Assembly: GCA_032629725.1 (NCBI GenBank)
Contig: JAFEVB010000026.1
Coordinates: 1 to 64,000 of the forward strand
Reading direction: 5' to 3'
Source: Gremmenia infestans
Taxonomy: Eukaryota > Ascomycota > Leotiomycetes > Helotiales > Hamatocanthoscyphaceae
DNA: 64,000 nt
Shown: one piece after another, positions 1 to 13,722 of the stretch
Layout of the letters: every line of letters starts with the position of its first letter
Numbering within the stretch: position 1 is the stretch's first letter
Made by a program: the position numbers and the translations under genes
Notes under the pieces: generated by a model
The model's input: the letters and a program-made list of their open reading frames with translations, nothing else
Told to the model about the DNA's origin: nothing
Database searches by the model: none

Positions 1-1841
1 TAGCGCGATCGGGCGATTTGGTTGGGTGGTTTAAAAGTTATAAGTGAATTTGTAAAAATCGGAAAAGTTTTAATTATATAGTTAATATAGTAGAGAAAGT
101 AATATTATTAATATAAGAGATAAATTTTACTACTAGTAACCTAAATAGGCCTCTTATATATATAAAAGAAAAGATAGGTAAAATTAGACTTTTTTATAGT
201 ATTCTAGTTTATATAGACTAGTTTTTATCTAATTAGCTATTAAATAGAAGCTTAAGTAACCATCTGCTTATAAAAAAGAAGATCTACTTTATTACTAAAT
301 TAGAAAGTGCTAGGTTCTTAAGTATTATAAAAAGCCTATTTTAAGATATATAGTTATATATATCTTTTATATCTAATAAAATTATAGTAGTAATTTTCTT
401 CTTTTAGTAGTTAGAATAGATATAATCCGCTAGTATAGCATCTATATTAATAGCTAACTTTTTTTAGTTAACTACTAATTTAGATAGAATAAAGCAGATT
501 TAGTATAGTTTCTATTAGATATACTAGACGCTTAGCTAGAATCCTTTTACTAACCTTTTCTAGATAGCTAAGAAGTAAAATAGATTAATATATACTAGAC
601 TGCTTATAGTCTAGTTTATTATTTTTATATAGTATAATATAATTTGCTTATTACTAGTATTTTAAATAGTAGTCTATATTAACTAGTATCTTAAAAAGAA
701 GTAAAATCTAGAAAAGATATATTAAATATATATAGATAATAATAGTTTAAGTAATATAATTAAAGCTAAAACTAGTAGATTTAATTTCACTTAAATAAGC
801 TAGCTTAATTTCCTCTAGAGCTAGTTTAGGCCACTTCTAACTACTAGAAGTAGTATAACTAAACTAATTTAAGCTAGGCGTTTCTAGTAGTAGAAGAAAA
901 AGCATTTATCAGAAAAGATTATATTTAGTAGTAAATATAGTTATATTAAGTAGTAGAAAGCTTTAAATTTAGTACTAGTTCTATTTATCTTAGCTTAGTA
1001 TAAGCTAGAGCTTTAAAAATTAATTTAGAATCTTCTTTTTTAAAAAACTAGTTCTAGTAGTCCTTTTTAGCTATTTTAATAGCCTAAAAGTATATATTAT
1101 ATATACTAGTATAATAATACTATAATTAGTTAAAAAAGGCTCTTATAATAGCTAGTTTAGTATAATTTATATTTTACTAAAGTGTTTTTAGTAAATTATT
1201 CTACTAGAACTTAATATTTAGCACTAACTAGATTTAGGGTATAGAATTATATATAGCGTATAAAATAGCGCTAGTATAGCATTCTACTATATTATCTAGC
1301 TAGTCTAAAGCTACTTTATAGCTTCTTTTTATATTAATTTATTCTAAGCTTTTTAAGCTATAGTTATCGCAATCGTCAAATCGAGTATTATATTATACTA
1401 ATAGGTTATAAATGCTAGATTCCACCGGCATCGGAGTAGGACTAGCGGGGTATAGTAGCGCTAGACGCTTTACTAGCCTAGCTTATAATATCGGCCTATA
1501 CTAAATTATCTATAATAGAGAGCTAGAGGGGATTGCTTTAGCCTTTAAAAACGCTACTAGACTAGGTCTAAATTAGGATATTAAAGTCTATATAGATAAC
1601 CAGATAGCGATTTATAAGCTAGCGCGGCCTTCCGATAATCCCGGCTAATTATAGCAGATTAGAGCTATTGCAGCAGCGGCTAAAGTAGCCTAAAATAGAT
1701 CCACGCTAGTAATAGAGTAGGTTCTTAGCTACTAAGATATTAATAGTAATAAAGCAGCAGACAGACTAGCTAAAATAGGCTCTAAATTACTTCCGACTAC
1801 CTAGACCGCCCTGGCTGTCTATACCAGCTATGCCTATATAG
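1..1841 (+). mobile_element. RIP-degraded LINE (Tad-like), 5' part, with RNase H domain
   Basis: This is the left part of a non-LTR retrotransposon mutated to high AT with stops in all frames. From about 1395 to 1836 the plus strand still reads as a LINE-type RNase H domain: a GIGVGLAGYSS-like start, ELEGIALAFKNATRLGL, YIDNQIAIYKLARPSDNPG, and NKAADRLAKIGSKL. Stop codons fall where RIP would turn CAG or TGG codons into TAG or TAA. The rest of the reverse transcriptase, expected upstream, is too mutated for me to recognise. Bases 12-67 hold a motif that recurs at 9135 and 15844. The copy is interrupted at 1841 by a Gypsy element and resumes at 8293 in the same reading sense. Family assignment rests on the RNase H and the C-terminal half; the true left end may lie before the window. 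Confidence 0.75.
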
Positions 1842-2274
1842 TATTACGAATATAATATATAACTAAGAGATCTTAGGCTTAATATCTAGCTTTAGACGTA
1901 GAAGAACCCTTAGTAGAAATAGGTTTTTCTTATATAAGCAAAAGATGTTTTTCTAGTATATTAGTTATATAATAGACTAAGAAGAACTATAGGGATCCTT
2001 ACGGCCTATTAGGATCTATTAGGATCTAGAGGCATAAAGGTTCTATATAAAGCTAGGTTATTACCTATTAAATAGAAGCTTTATACTTAATTTAAATAGT
2101 ATTTCCTAATATATATTTATTACTTTATACTTTATAATAAGCTATATTTCTAAGTATAGCAACTAGTAATCTATTAATAGATACTAATATTAACCTAATA
2201 ATTATCTAGGTCTAGGAATCTAACTTAAGTTATAAGACTTACTTTAATACTATATAAGCTAGACGATTGTTATA
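1842..2274 (+). repeat. 5' LTR of the Gypsy element
   Basis: 433-bp direct repeat matching 7856-8287, with differences that are mostly transitions. It contains an internal duplicated ATTAGGATCT unit also present in the other LTR. Confidence 0.93.
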
Positions 2275-5200
2275 CTTTAAGCACTAGTCTTTTTATTAAT
2301 AAAGTAATATTATCTACCGGGTCTACGAAAAGGAAGAATACCCTAACCCTAATACTAACTCTAGCTCCTATACTAGCGCTAGCCTAGACTCTTATAGTAT
2401 AAAAGCAAACGGCGATTATTAAAACACCTAATATATTCTATAAAGATAAAGACAAGTTAGATAACTTTCTAATCTTAATAGATATCTATATTCTATTTAA
2501 CTAATACTTATTTAGAACTAAGATAGTAAAGGTTATCTATATAATCAGTTACCTTTAAAGCATAGCCTTTAACTAGATTAAGACCTATATTAATAATTTT
2601 ATAGCAAATAAAACCAGTTAGGGGCAAATTATAACCGGAGCTAGAACCTTAACCTAGACTATATTTATAAGCTATAAAGCATTTAAGAAAAACATCTAAT
2701 AAGTTTTTAGTAACCTTAAATAGTAGAGTATAGCTAAGTAGAAGCTATAATAACTAAAATAGAATAAGTTAGCCTTTAAGTATACAGCTAGGTTCTAGTA
2801 GTATTTAGATATAGTAGAATAAAGCAACTGCGCTCTAACTAGCTAGTACTATATAGAACTAAAAAACTTTATTAAGAATAAGCTAACTAAAATAGACCGA
2901 CTAAATAACCTTACTAAAATAATTAAGAAAGCGGTTAAGATTAATAACTGGTTCTTTAAGAGGTCTCTTAAGTAAAAGAGAATCTATAACTTTAGTAAAT
3001 AGTTAAGAAAGATAGGATTAATAGAAAGAAAAGACTAGAGGGACCTAATAGAGATTAACGCCGCTTACTAAAAACCGAACCTACTTTCTAAGAAGAAATA
3101 GGATAAGTGATATTAGAAAGGACTTTATTTTAAGTATAGATTGCCTAGATACTTAGTATTCTTTTATAGATAGAAGAAAAAAAAAGAACTCTAAAAGAAA
3201 TAGAATATAAGTATAGCTATATAAACCTTAGATATAGTATTATAACCTAACCTTAAAGGATAGAAGTATAGTATATAACTATCTAAATATAAAAGCTAGG
3301 AAATAAATACAGAAGAAAAAGCAAGCCTACTTTAGGATTCTATAGACTAGCTACCTAATATAGATAAAAAATAGATTATAGCTAGTAATAAGCTTTTTAT
3401 AAGAAACTAGTAGAAACCTAAAAAAGGGGATAAACTAGCCTTTAAAGGAGACTTTTAGCTAGAAATAAAGAAACTAGAAAAGGGTATCTACTATATAGTT
3501 ATATACTAAGATATATAATAAGTTATCTTTAAGATACCTTAATAGCCTAAGATTATTAAAGGTATTCTAAAAGAAGAAATACTAAAGCTAAGCTTAATTA
3601 TTAAGCTGAGAGAAATCTAGAAGATTACTAGTAAAGGGTTAGATAAATATATTTAAAGGAAAATAACTTTTTCTTTATTTCCTATAAACCTAATAATCTT
3701 TATCTAGTAATATATTAGTAATAAAGTATAAAGCATATTTATACTAAATACTCTATACTAACTAATAAGATAGGAAAGTAGTTACTAACTATAGGAAAAC
3801 TAATTTATAAGATATAAGGTTTTAGAAGAAAGATAACTAGAAAAGAAAGTAGTAGCTATAAAGAGCTAAAACTATATAATACTAAACACCTGCACTAAAG
3901 AAAAAAAGCTATAGATTATACTTAACTTTAGTATATAAAGGAACTTTATCTTACTAGAAGCTATAAAGAGGCTTAATATACTAATATAAGAGAAGGTAGA
4001 ACCCTATCTACTTACTATTATTAATAGAATAGTAATTAGAATAAATAGAAAAATAATTAAGTATAAAACTATATCTATATAGGTAACTATTAGAGGTTAT
4101 TAAAAGGAAATTAGCCTAGATATAATCTATATTAGAGATAATTAGGCTATTTTTAGTATTTCTTAGATTAGATAATATAATCTAGAAATCGACTAGAAAA
4201 CTTATAAGATAAAGTTTATCTAATATAGCTATATATTAAAATAACTATATAACTATAAAGAGGTTAGCGCTACCTCTTATAATATGCTAGGGCATATAAT
4301 CTAAAGCTCTCTACTAGATAATAAGAAAGTTAAAAAAGAGATACTAGTATAGTATAAGAAGTTTAAATAGATATTTAATAATCTATAAAGTAAGAAAGTC
4401 TTATCTAAATATTAATTATAAAACTATAAGATACTACTTAAGAAAAGATATAAGCTTCTTAGAAACTACTTTGCTAGTATAGTAAAAAGAAGATAAGACT
4501 ATAGAGAAAGTATATTAATAAGGCGTTATCTAAGAGATAGATAAGAGAGTTGCACTCTCTATTAAAAGCGCTAATACTATTTATAAAGAAAAAGAACAAA
4601 CTGGATCGATTTTATATTAACTACTAAAAGTTAAATAAGATAACTATAAAAAATTAATATCTACTACTATAAGCAGATAATATATAAAACCGTCTAAGAA
4701 AGATAGTAATCTTTATATAACTAGATATAAGAGATATATATTACCTAATCTGTATTATAAAGAGCAAGAATAGAAAATAGCATTTTAAACTAGATTTGGT
4801 TACTATAAGTACTAGGTTATACTATTTAGCTAACTAATACTCTAGTAATCTATTAAGAAGTTAACTATAATATATTAAGAGCTTTCTTAGATAGGTTCTA
4901 TATATATTACCTTAATAATATACTAGTATATTTAGATAATAAGGAATAATATATAGGATATATAATATAGGTCTTAGAAGCACTTATAGTAAAGGGATTC
5001 CGTCTAAAGCTATCTAAGTATAACTTCTATATAAAAGAAATTACCTTTCTAAGCTATATAATTATACTAAGGAAAATCGGCCTAGATCTTAAAAAGGTCT
5101 AAGCAATTATTACCTAGGAGATGCTAACTATAGTTAAATAGGTGCAATCTTTTCTAAGATTTATAAACTTCTACTAGAAGTTTATTAAGTTATATTTAAA

Positions 5201-7855
5201 AAAGGCTCTACTACTTATAGACCTAATAAAAAAGAAGTAGAAGTTTAAATAGATAAAGAAAGCAGAAAAGGCATTCTAAGAGCTAAAGCAGGCTTTTATA
5301 AAAGAGCCTATCTACTAGAACTTCTAGCTAGAACTTAAGTTAATAGTAGAAATAGACGTGTTAGATAAGGTAATAAAAGAAGTACTTATATAGAAATATA
5401 AGAATAGTAGCTAGTATCTAGTAGTATACTACTTTAGAAAAATAATATCTATAGAACTTAACTATAATATATATAATAAAAAACTTCTAGTAATAATTAA
5501 AGTATTATAGAAATAAAAAGTTTACTTTTAAGAAGCTAACTTTCTAGTAATAATTCTTACTAATTATAAGAATCTTATTAGCTTTACTATAACTAAAGAC
5601 TTAAATAGACAGTAGATAAAATAGATAGAGATACTTGCTATCTATAACTTATAAATTAAATATATAAAAGGAATAGAAAATATATATACTAATATACTAA
5701 GTTAGAAGCTAGAGTATAAGGTAAAAGAGGAAATAAAGAGCATTGCGATCTTCTAGGAAGATAGTAATAATCTTATCTTAAATAAATAATAAATTATAGC
5801 TATAATCTATATTAATAGCAACCTATTTATAGATAAAATTAGATTAGTATATAAAGGGGATATAGTAGTAGAAGGCATCTTATAATACTTCTAGAAGAAT
5901 ATAGAAAAGCTTCTACTATATAAAAATAAGATATATATTCTTAAAAGTATCTAAAAAGAATTTATTAAGGAATAGTATAAGCTACTAGCTTATAGATATT
6001 AGGGAATACTAGAACCTAAAAGAGGCTCTTATAAGATACTATTTCCTAGGTATATAAATAATAGTTAAGAAGATTATTAGTAAGTATAATACTTATATAT
6101 AGAATAAGATATTATAATACGCTCTATATAGTATAATATAATCACCTAATATACTAAAGACTCCCTAGATATCTATTATATAGAACTTTATAATTAAACT
6201 ACTATTATCTAAGAATCTAATAATAGAAGTAGAATATAATTCTATCCTAGTTATTATAGATAGGTTAATAAAATACACCTATATAATACCCTATAAGGAA
6301 TTAAGTATAGCTAAAGACTTAGCTTAGGCATTTTTCTAAGTAGTAGTAGTAAACTATAGCGCGCTAAAAGAAATTATATTAGATAAAGATTAGCTCTTTA
6401 CTTTAAAATTCTAGATAGTATTTATAGCTTTACTAGGTATTAAAAGAAAGCTATTAATAAGTTTTTATCTATAAACTAATAGATAAACTAAATAGATAAA
6501 TTAGATAATAGAAATATATATCTAGTATTATATAAACTATAAGTAGAATAACTAGGTAGAACTTCTACCACTTGCCTAGTTTATATATAATATATTAGCT
6601 GCGGAAAATATAAAGATCTTACTAGTATATATAAATTATAGTTATAATCCTAAGCCTACCGCTTTATAATAACCTTAGAATTAGATAACTAATCTGCGAC
6701 TATATAGGTAGAAAACCTTAAGGCACTTTAGAAGGAACTAGCTAGTAATCTAGTATTTTTTATAAAGAAAGCAGTATTATACTATAACGGAAAATATAGT
6801 ATAGAACCTATACTAAAAGAGGGGGATAAAGTCTATCTAGTACGAAAAAATATTAAGATAAAACAACTAAGTATAAAGCTAGATTATAAGAAGCTAGGGC
6901 TATTTAAAATTAAATAAGTTATAAAACTAGTTAATTATAAATTAGTACTACCTAGATAATAAATATACATCTAGTATTCTATATATCTCTTTTTAAACTA
7001 GTATTACTAAGAGCGCTACCCGCGCCTATTATAGAAATCTAACTAGTTAACCCTAATACTAAATATAAGATTAAAGTAATACTAGACTATAAATAGGTTA
7101 GAGGAAGTATTAAGTACTTAGTTAAATAGATAAACTACCTATACTTAGAAAATATCTAGGAACTAAGAATAATACTTAAGGACCTTAAGATATTTATAGA
7201 CTATTAAGATTAGTATCCTAACCTAACTAGAACTAGCCTAAGAGATTATATATAGCTAGTAATATAATAAAAGTAGGGTTATTAAAAGGGTTAGAACTAA
7301 GTAAAGAACTACTAATAAGAAGATTAGAAATAGAGGCAGGTAGAGCCTTCTACTTATACTACTTACTTTCCTCTTTTTAAACTTCTTCTTCTTTTCTAGA
7401 GCTTTAAGCTTATTAAAGGTTTTAAGACCCTAATATAATATATCCTAGGTATAGCGTTTAAACTTGAACTATTACTAATTAAGACGTAATAGCTTTAAGA
7501 GCATCTTCTATCTCTTCTGCTCTAGATAAAGCTTTTTACGCTCTAGTATAGACTAGTCTGCAAGCGATAGACTATAAATATTACACTTTATTTTTAATTT
7601 TATATAAGTACTATATTTGCCTAAACTAGAGGATTTAGATATAATATACTCTAAGCTTTAGAATTTATAATAAGAGCACTTTATATTAATAGGATAACTA
7701 GAAGAGATAATTTAGTTATAAAAGATAAAGCGTTTTTTATCTTTAATATTATAAATAGGTAATATAATAAAAAAAAAGGAAAGCTATACTATAAGAAAGA
7801 TATTTCCTTATATTATACTTAAGTATAAGAGCTATGCTAACTAAGAGAGGAATAG

Positions 7856-8287
7856 TATTATAAATATAATATATAACTAAAGGACCTTAGGCTTAATATC
7901 TAGCTTTAGACATAGGAGAACCCTTAGTAGAAACAGGTTTTTCTTATATAAGTAAGAGACGTTTTTCTAGTATATTAGTTATATAATAGACTAAGGAGAA
8001 CTATAGGGATCCTTACGGCCTATTAGGATCTATTAGGATCTAGAGGCATAAAGGTTCTATATAAGGCTAGGTTATTACCTATTAGATAGAAGCTTTATAC
8101 TTAACTTAAATAGTATTTCTAATATATATTTATTATTTTATACTTTATAATAAGCTATATTTCTAAGTATAGCAACTAGTAATCTATTAATAGATACTAA
8201 TATTAACCTAATAATAACCTAGGTCCAGGGACCTAGCTTAAGTTATAAGACTTACCCTAGCACTACGTAAGCTAGGCGATCGTTATA
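7856..8287 (+). repeat. 3' LTR of the Gypsy element
   Basis: 432-bp partner of the repeat at 1842-2274, preceded by a purine-rich tract and followed directly by the TATAG target duplication at 8288-8292. Confidence 0.93.
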
Positions 8288-9131
8288 TATAGACATAAAA
8301 ATCAATCAGATGCATCGATATGCGTGGTCTAGCGCTCTAGCTAGCGGCAAAGGCTACTATTTCAACTTTTTCAATCCTTAAATTCACTCTCGAATCCAGC
8401 TTCCCAAAGTGGCTAGATCCACTGCTAGCGCCTTTTTCCAGCTAAAGCTAAAATACGGCTATTTTGGCTCTTACCTAAAAAGGTTCAAATATGCTAGTTC
8501 GGATCGATACATATGCGGCACCAACCAACCAGAATCGCCACAGCACCTTATACTAGCATGTAGCGAATATAAGGCGGAGAGGCATATAATGCGGCAGAAC
8601 GTCCTATTTAGGCTTAGTATACAGAGCCTATTTAAGACTAAAATTGAACGATAGCATCTACTAGTCTTTTTATATAAAACCGGTATTAGCACCTGCAAGT
8701 GGCGGCTAGAACAGGCAGAATTTATTAATAACTAAGCATTTATTACTATATATAACTTAGAAGCTATTTTGCCTATATCCACCGCTAAAAACCATCGATT
8801 TTAGCTAACTTTAGCTAAGAAGTTAAAAGAGCGCATTTGCAGCTTAAGGCTAAGCTATGCTAGCTGACCGCCTTTATATTCTGCTACTTTTTAACCACTT
8901 TGCAACCACTTTTCCTTTATTTATATAACTACTTTTAGGGCTCTAGAGGGATTTTACTATAGCGTTTATTATTTTATGGACCTAGTCCGCATTAGGCTTA
9001 GTGCCTCAGATTCCAACCGGAAGCATATTAATCTATCTTTTATATTTACTACTCGACCGCGCTAGCACTAGGCTAGCGCCGTCCTATATAGTCTTAGACT
9101 CATATAGGACGTAAATGGAATAATAATAATA
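8288..9131 (+). mobile_element. LINE 3' part: C-terminal zinc-knuckle-like region, 3' UTR and ATA tail
   Basis: This continues the LINE interrupted at 1841. A short open stretch at 8409-8654 reads ARSTASAFFQLKLKYGYFGSYLKRF, then CGTNQPESPQHLILACSEYKAER. This is the conserved C-terminal region of fungal Tad-like LINEs, with a C-x(n)-H-x(n)-C metal-binding pattern after the RNase H. It is a surviving fragment, not a gene. The 3' UTR ends in two hairpin-forming inverted repeats (9059-9065 with 9073-9079, and 9081-9089 with 9102-9110) and a run of ATA/TAA repeats (about 9119-9134), typical of LINE 3' tails. This copy keeps more CpG and GC than the copy at 13723-15432, so it is less mutated. Confidence 0.8.
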
Positions 9132-9134
9132 ATA

Positions 9135-10380
9135 GATAATTTAGTTAGATGATTTAAAAGTTATAGGTAAATTTATAAAAATCGAAAAAGTGCTTATAAT
9201 TTAAGTTAATAAGATCTTTATAAAAGCTTATAATAGTATTAGAAAGATTAAGTAATACTATATATCTTTATAATAAGTATATAATATTCTTAAGAATAAA
9301 TTATAAAACTTAATCTTTTAAAAAGTATTATTATAAATAGCTATATAAGCTATAAATAATTTAGTAGAACTAGATAGTATTATATCTATATTACTAGTAT
9401 TTAAAGCATATTTTAGAATAATAGAAGATTTGCTACTATCTTTAAATATTATTAAGAGAGTAGAAATAATTATAAAAGTAATTTATAAAATATAATAACT
9501 TTATATAAAATAATAGATAGCTAATATATTAGCTATATAAAATAGACTAGATATATTAAGAATACTAGATTTTCTATTTTAGTTAAATATAAGAGTATTT
9601 AGAGAAGCTAAGAAATAAGATAGATTATATAAATTAATTATAATTAATAAAGAAACCTATATAGTCTAGATGCTATTCAGCTTTATAAAATTTAGATTCA
9701 TAGTTATAAAGCTATACTTAACTAATAATACTTTATAAATTAATAATACTATTATCTAAAGTAGAGAAATACTATTTAATAAAAATACTATTTATATAAA
9801 AGGTCTGCTAGAACTAAGATTTTATATATAATCTAAAAAAAGAAGCTATAAATAACTAAAAGGATTAAAAAATAAGTAAAAATAATTATAATCTATAAAC
9901 TTTCTAATATAATATTATAGTAAAATTAATAAAAATAGTAATTAGATTATAATAGTATATATTATATAGAAAAAGAAAATAGATATTAAGCTATTATTAA
10001 AGCTTTAATAAGAAGATAAGATTATAATACTAGATAAGCTATTTAAGATAGTAGATAATATAGAGATTAAAAGCTTTAATAGTTAAAAAGTTTTTAAATT
10101 TAAGATTTATAATAAAGCTATTTATAATAATCTTTATCTATTTAATTTATAAATTATTTATAAAATTAAAGAAAAGATAATAGATAGCTTATTTAAAAAG
10201 TTAAGACTAGTTATCTAAATATATAATAATATAGAAAAGAAGATAATTCTAATATAATCTCTAATAATCTAGTAAGCTAGTTAGTAATTTATTATTATAT
10301 TAGCTTTATTACTAATAAAGTTTAAAAAGAGAAAAGTAATATATTTATATTTTTATAATATTATATAGATATATATATAA
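9135..10380. mobile_element. AT-rich degenerate repeat sequence, origin unresolved
   Basis: This stretch begins with the 56-nt motif also found at 12-67 and 15844-15899, directly after the ATA tail of the preceding LINE. That suggests the left end of another LINE-related copy lying head to tail. The remaining 1.2 kb is AT-rich with stops in all frames, and I recognise no domain. It may be the 5' part of the LINE whose 3' part lies at 13723-15432, split by the Copia insertion. I could not find a target duplication to prove that. Confidence 0.45.
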
Positions 10381-10584
10381 TATTAGAAAAATAGCTCTTA
10401 TAGTATTAGATAACATAGCTGCTAGCGGATGTATATAAGGTTATAAGAATCTTATTTTTACCTCTATAGTAGCTTTTCTTCTTAAGCTAATATAACTTTT
10501 TTAATCTACTTCTCTAACTATATCTCTATCTAGTTTATATACTTTTCTAAAAATAATAATTCTAGAAAGTATATAGTTTTAATA
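10381..10584 (+). repeat. 5' LTR of the Copia element
   Basis: 204-bp direct repeat of 13519-13722. It is followed at once by GGTTATAAACTTAG, in the position of a primer-binding site. Confidence 0.88.
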
Positions 10585-13518
10585 GGTTATAAACTTAGAT
10601 ATAAAAATAAAAGCTTTTAGTTTCTATCTAAATAATCCTACTACTATATAAGTTTAAGAGTAGTTTATAGATAGTAAAAGTAATATTTAAAAAGATAATA
10701 TAATATATTTATAAAAAGTAATATTTAAAAGGATAATACTTTTAGATTCTATTTATAAGATATAGATAAAAAAAGTAGATAGTTATAAAGCTATTAGTAA
10801 TCTGCTAAGATTAAACTCTATATAATATAATAAGCTTATAGTAAAAGGGTATTATATAGTCTATTAATTAAAGATTAATAAAAAAGAGATAGTTATTTCT
10901 TAAGCTTTAGAGAAGTAAAAGAGAAAGATAAAAAAAATAGGGTTTTTTAGCTTTAAAGAAGTATAACTTTATAAAAACCCTTTTTATATATAAATTTAAT
11001 ATAAATAATAGAAGCAAGCTATTATGACTTACTTTATACTCTTTTTATATATAAATAATATATAATAAAAAGTAAGCTGCTATAACTTATCTTATACTTT
11101 TATTTTAATTTCCTTTATATATTTTTTAAATTTTTTTAATATTATATTTATTTACTTTAATTATATATCTTTTCTGCGCTATCTAGAAAAACCTAATATA
11201 TAAGACCTTTCTTTTATAAATATTCCTTTTATAAAAACTATTATAAAAAGAACTAATATAATAATAAAGAATAAGTTATAAAAAATACTAGTTTTAATAA
11301 AAAAGAATTATAAAAAGTAGTTCCAACTACTTAGAGCTAAGCTTTAAAAGAAAGCAATTAAGTATATTATTAATAAAAGCATTTATAAATATATAAGATA
11401 TATAACTATAAAAAATATCTTTAAGGCTATAGATATATTAAAAGACTTATTACTTAATAATATCTTAAGTTTATCTAAGGCCTTTTTATCTTTAATAATA
11501 CTAATTGCTATACTAATTTACTTTAATATTAAGAAGAAAGTAAAATATAAGAAAAATAAAAGAACTATTAAGTTCTATCTTCTTTAAGAGCTTAGTAATA
11601 ATAATTAGAATTCTTTAGATAAATATAAGATAGTAAAGAAAAGATAGTTAAGAGAGTTTATATTATAGTTATATTATTACTTCTAGAATTATTAAACTAT
11701 CTAGATATAAAAGAATTACTTAAAATTAAGAAATACTTTATTACTACTTTATTATTAATTATTAATAAAAGTAAAAGAAAAGAGAAGATTTTTTAGATAT
11801 TCTATATACTACTTTATAGAATATATAACTATTTACCTAAAACTATATTACTTACTTTAGTTAAATAAAGAATTTATATCTTTTATATATATAAGAAAAT
11901 AATAAAAAGCAAATATATAAAAGAATAGAATATAGTAATATAGAAAAAGATTAAGACTCTAATCTAAAATAGTACTTAGAAGAAGTTTATATTTCCTAAA
12001 AAAGTAAATCTAGTTTCTATAAAATAGGTATTTAATATAAAAGAAATTATTAATAATAAGATTAAGTACTTTAAAACCTAACTTATAATATATAGTTTTA
12101 CTTAAAAGTATTAAAAAAACTATATTAAGATATTTACTTTAATAGTATAAATAAATATATTTTATATCTTTATAGCTATAGTTATAAAGTATAACTTATA
12201 ATACTTCTAGTTTAATATTAAGAATACTTTTATAAAATTATATCTTAAGAAAGCAATCTATATAGCTCTACTATAAGATATTAAAGTAGTAACTAGAAAA
12301 TGCTTAAAGCTTTTATAAAGCCTTTATAGTCTTAAATAGATAGGATAAAATTAGAATCTTCTACTAAGAAGTTATCTTATCTAGATATATAGTTTTAAAT
12401 AAAGTTAAGCTAATTTATATCTTTTTATCTACTATATATAAAAGGTATACCTTTTAGTTTATATTAATAATATTACTACTATTATAAAAAAGTAATATAA
12501 TATTAACTAGTTCTTTAATATACTTTTATACTAGTTTAATACTAAATCTTTAAATAAGATTTTTAAGATACTAGATATAAGAATTACTTATAACTAAAAG
12601 TATAGATCTATCTATCTTAATTAAGAGCACTATTTTAATAAGATTCTTATAGGTTTTAGGATTACTATAATAAAATATAAAAGTAAACTAATATTAGCTA
12701 ATAGCTATAATAACTTCTAGTTAGTAAATAAGAATTATAAAAAGATAGATATAACTTAGTATTAGAGAATAATTAGAAGTCTAATATATATAATAATTTT
12801 TACTAGATCTAATATAGTATTTATTCTAGAATACTTAGTATAGTATATAAGTAATCTAGTAATCTACTATAGAATAGTATTAAAAAAGTTAATAAAATAC
12901 CTTTAGTTAACTATTAAGTAAAAGCTATACTATAGCTCTAAAAAAGATATAAACTATTTTATAATATTTATAAATACTAATTAGATAAGTAATAAGTTTA
13001 ATTAGAAAAGTATTTCTAAAAAAGTTAGAATCTTTTATAAAGGACTATTCTTTTAGATATTAAAGAAGTAAAGATTAGTAGCTAAGTTAAGCTATAAATT
13101 AAAGTATATTATCTAAGTAATATATATTATATAAAGTTAATAGATAGTATAGATCTTTAGAAACTTAAGAATACTAAAGTATATTAGAAGTAATAGTAAA
13201 GTAGTTAATATATATAGAGATAACTAAGATGCTCTAGCTCTAGTCTAGAATCTTTATATTTATAAATAATTAAAGTATATTAATATATACTACTATTATA
13301 TCTAAGATCTAGTTAAAAAGAAAAAAATAAAAATCTTATACTTATTAATATTAGAGATATCTATAGATAGTTTTATAAAATATTTTAGTTAAGTTATATT
13401 TAAAGGATTCTTAAAGTAGCTAGAAGTTATAATAGATTAGTAGTTAGTTATTATTTTTATTTAAAAAAGTAGAAAAAAGAAAATAGAAAAAGATACTATA
13501 GTAAAAGCTATAAAGAAG

Positions 13519-13722
13519 TATTAGAAATATAGCTTTTATAGTATTAGATAATATAGCTGCTAGCAGATATATATAAAGTTATAAGAATCTTATTTTTATC
13601 TCTATAGTAGCTTTTCTTTTTAAGCTAATATAACCTCTTTAATCTACTTTTTTAACTATATCTCTATCTAGTCTATATATCTTTCTAGAGGTAATAATCC
13701 TAGAAAGCATATAGTTCTAATA
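13519..13722 (+). repeat. 3' LTR of the Copia element
   Basis: 204-bp direct repeat of 10381-10584. It is preceded by a purine-rich run at about 13480-13496. Confidence 0.88.

Larger units (their letters stand above)
1842..8287 (+). mobile_element. Ty3/Gypsy chromovirus LTR retrotransposon, RIP-inactivated, inserted in the LINE
   Basis: A 6446-bp element is bounded by two similar LTRs and by a 5-bp target duplication TATAG (1837-1841 and 8288-8292). The ends read TATTACG...CGTTATA, which RIP would produce from TGTTACG...CGTTACA. Going along the plus strand I can read a gag-like stretch (about 2420-2900), a reverse transcriptase (about 4640-5060; LTNTLVIY...YLNNILVYLDN in place of LTNAP...YLDDIL), an integrase core (about 6230-6660; VIIDRLIKYTYIIPYKE, KEIILDKD, LGIKRKL) and a C-terminal chromodomain (about 7060-7210; VRGSIKYLVK after a VILDYK-like strand). 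The order RT, integrase, chromodomain identifies the chromovirus branch of Ty3/Gypsy. Every frame contains many stops, so the element is dead. A purine-rich tract at 7843-7853 precedes the 3' LTR, as expected for plus-strand priming. Confidence 0.93.
10381..13722 (+). mobile_element. Ty1/Copia LTR retrotransposon, RIP-inactivated and probably internally deleted
   Basis: Two 204-bp direct repeats at 10381-10584 and 13519-13722 bound a 3.3-kb element. Between about 11940 and 12640 the plus strand reads as a Copia reverse transcriptase: FNIKEIINNKI, KYNL followed by an FNIKNTF-like segment, CLKLL.SLYSLK, then a degraded YVDD box as YINN. Near 12960-13100 there is a Copia RNase H: FINTN.ISNKFN.KSISKKV, then SKKQ..VAKLSYKLKYI-like. 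Only about 1.3 kb lies between the 5' LTR and the RT, and I see no gag or integrase there. A complete Copia element needs roughly twice that, so an internal deletion is likely. The ends fit TG...CA after RIP (TATTAG...TAATA). No clear target duplication is visible. Confidence 0.85.

Noticed and set aside
8409..8654. 81-codon open frame inside the AT-rich block
   Set aside because: It is a surviving piece of the LINE C-terminal region, with stops in the same protein on both sides.
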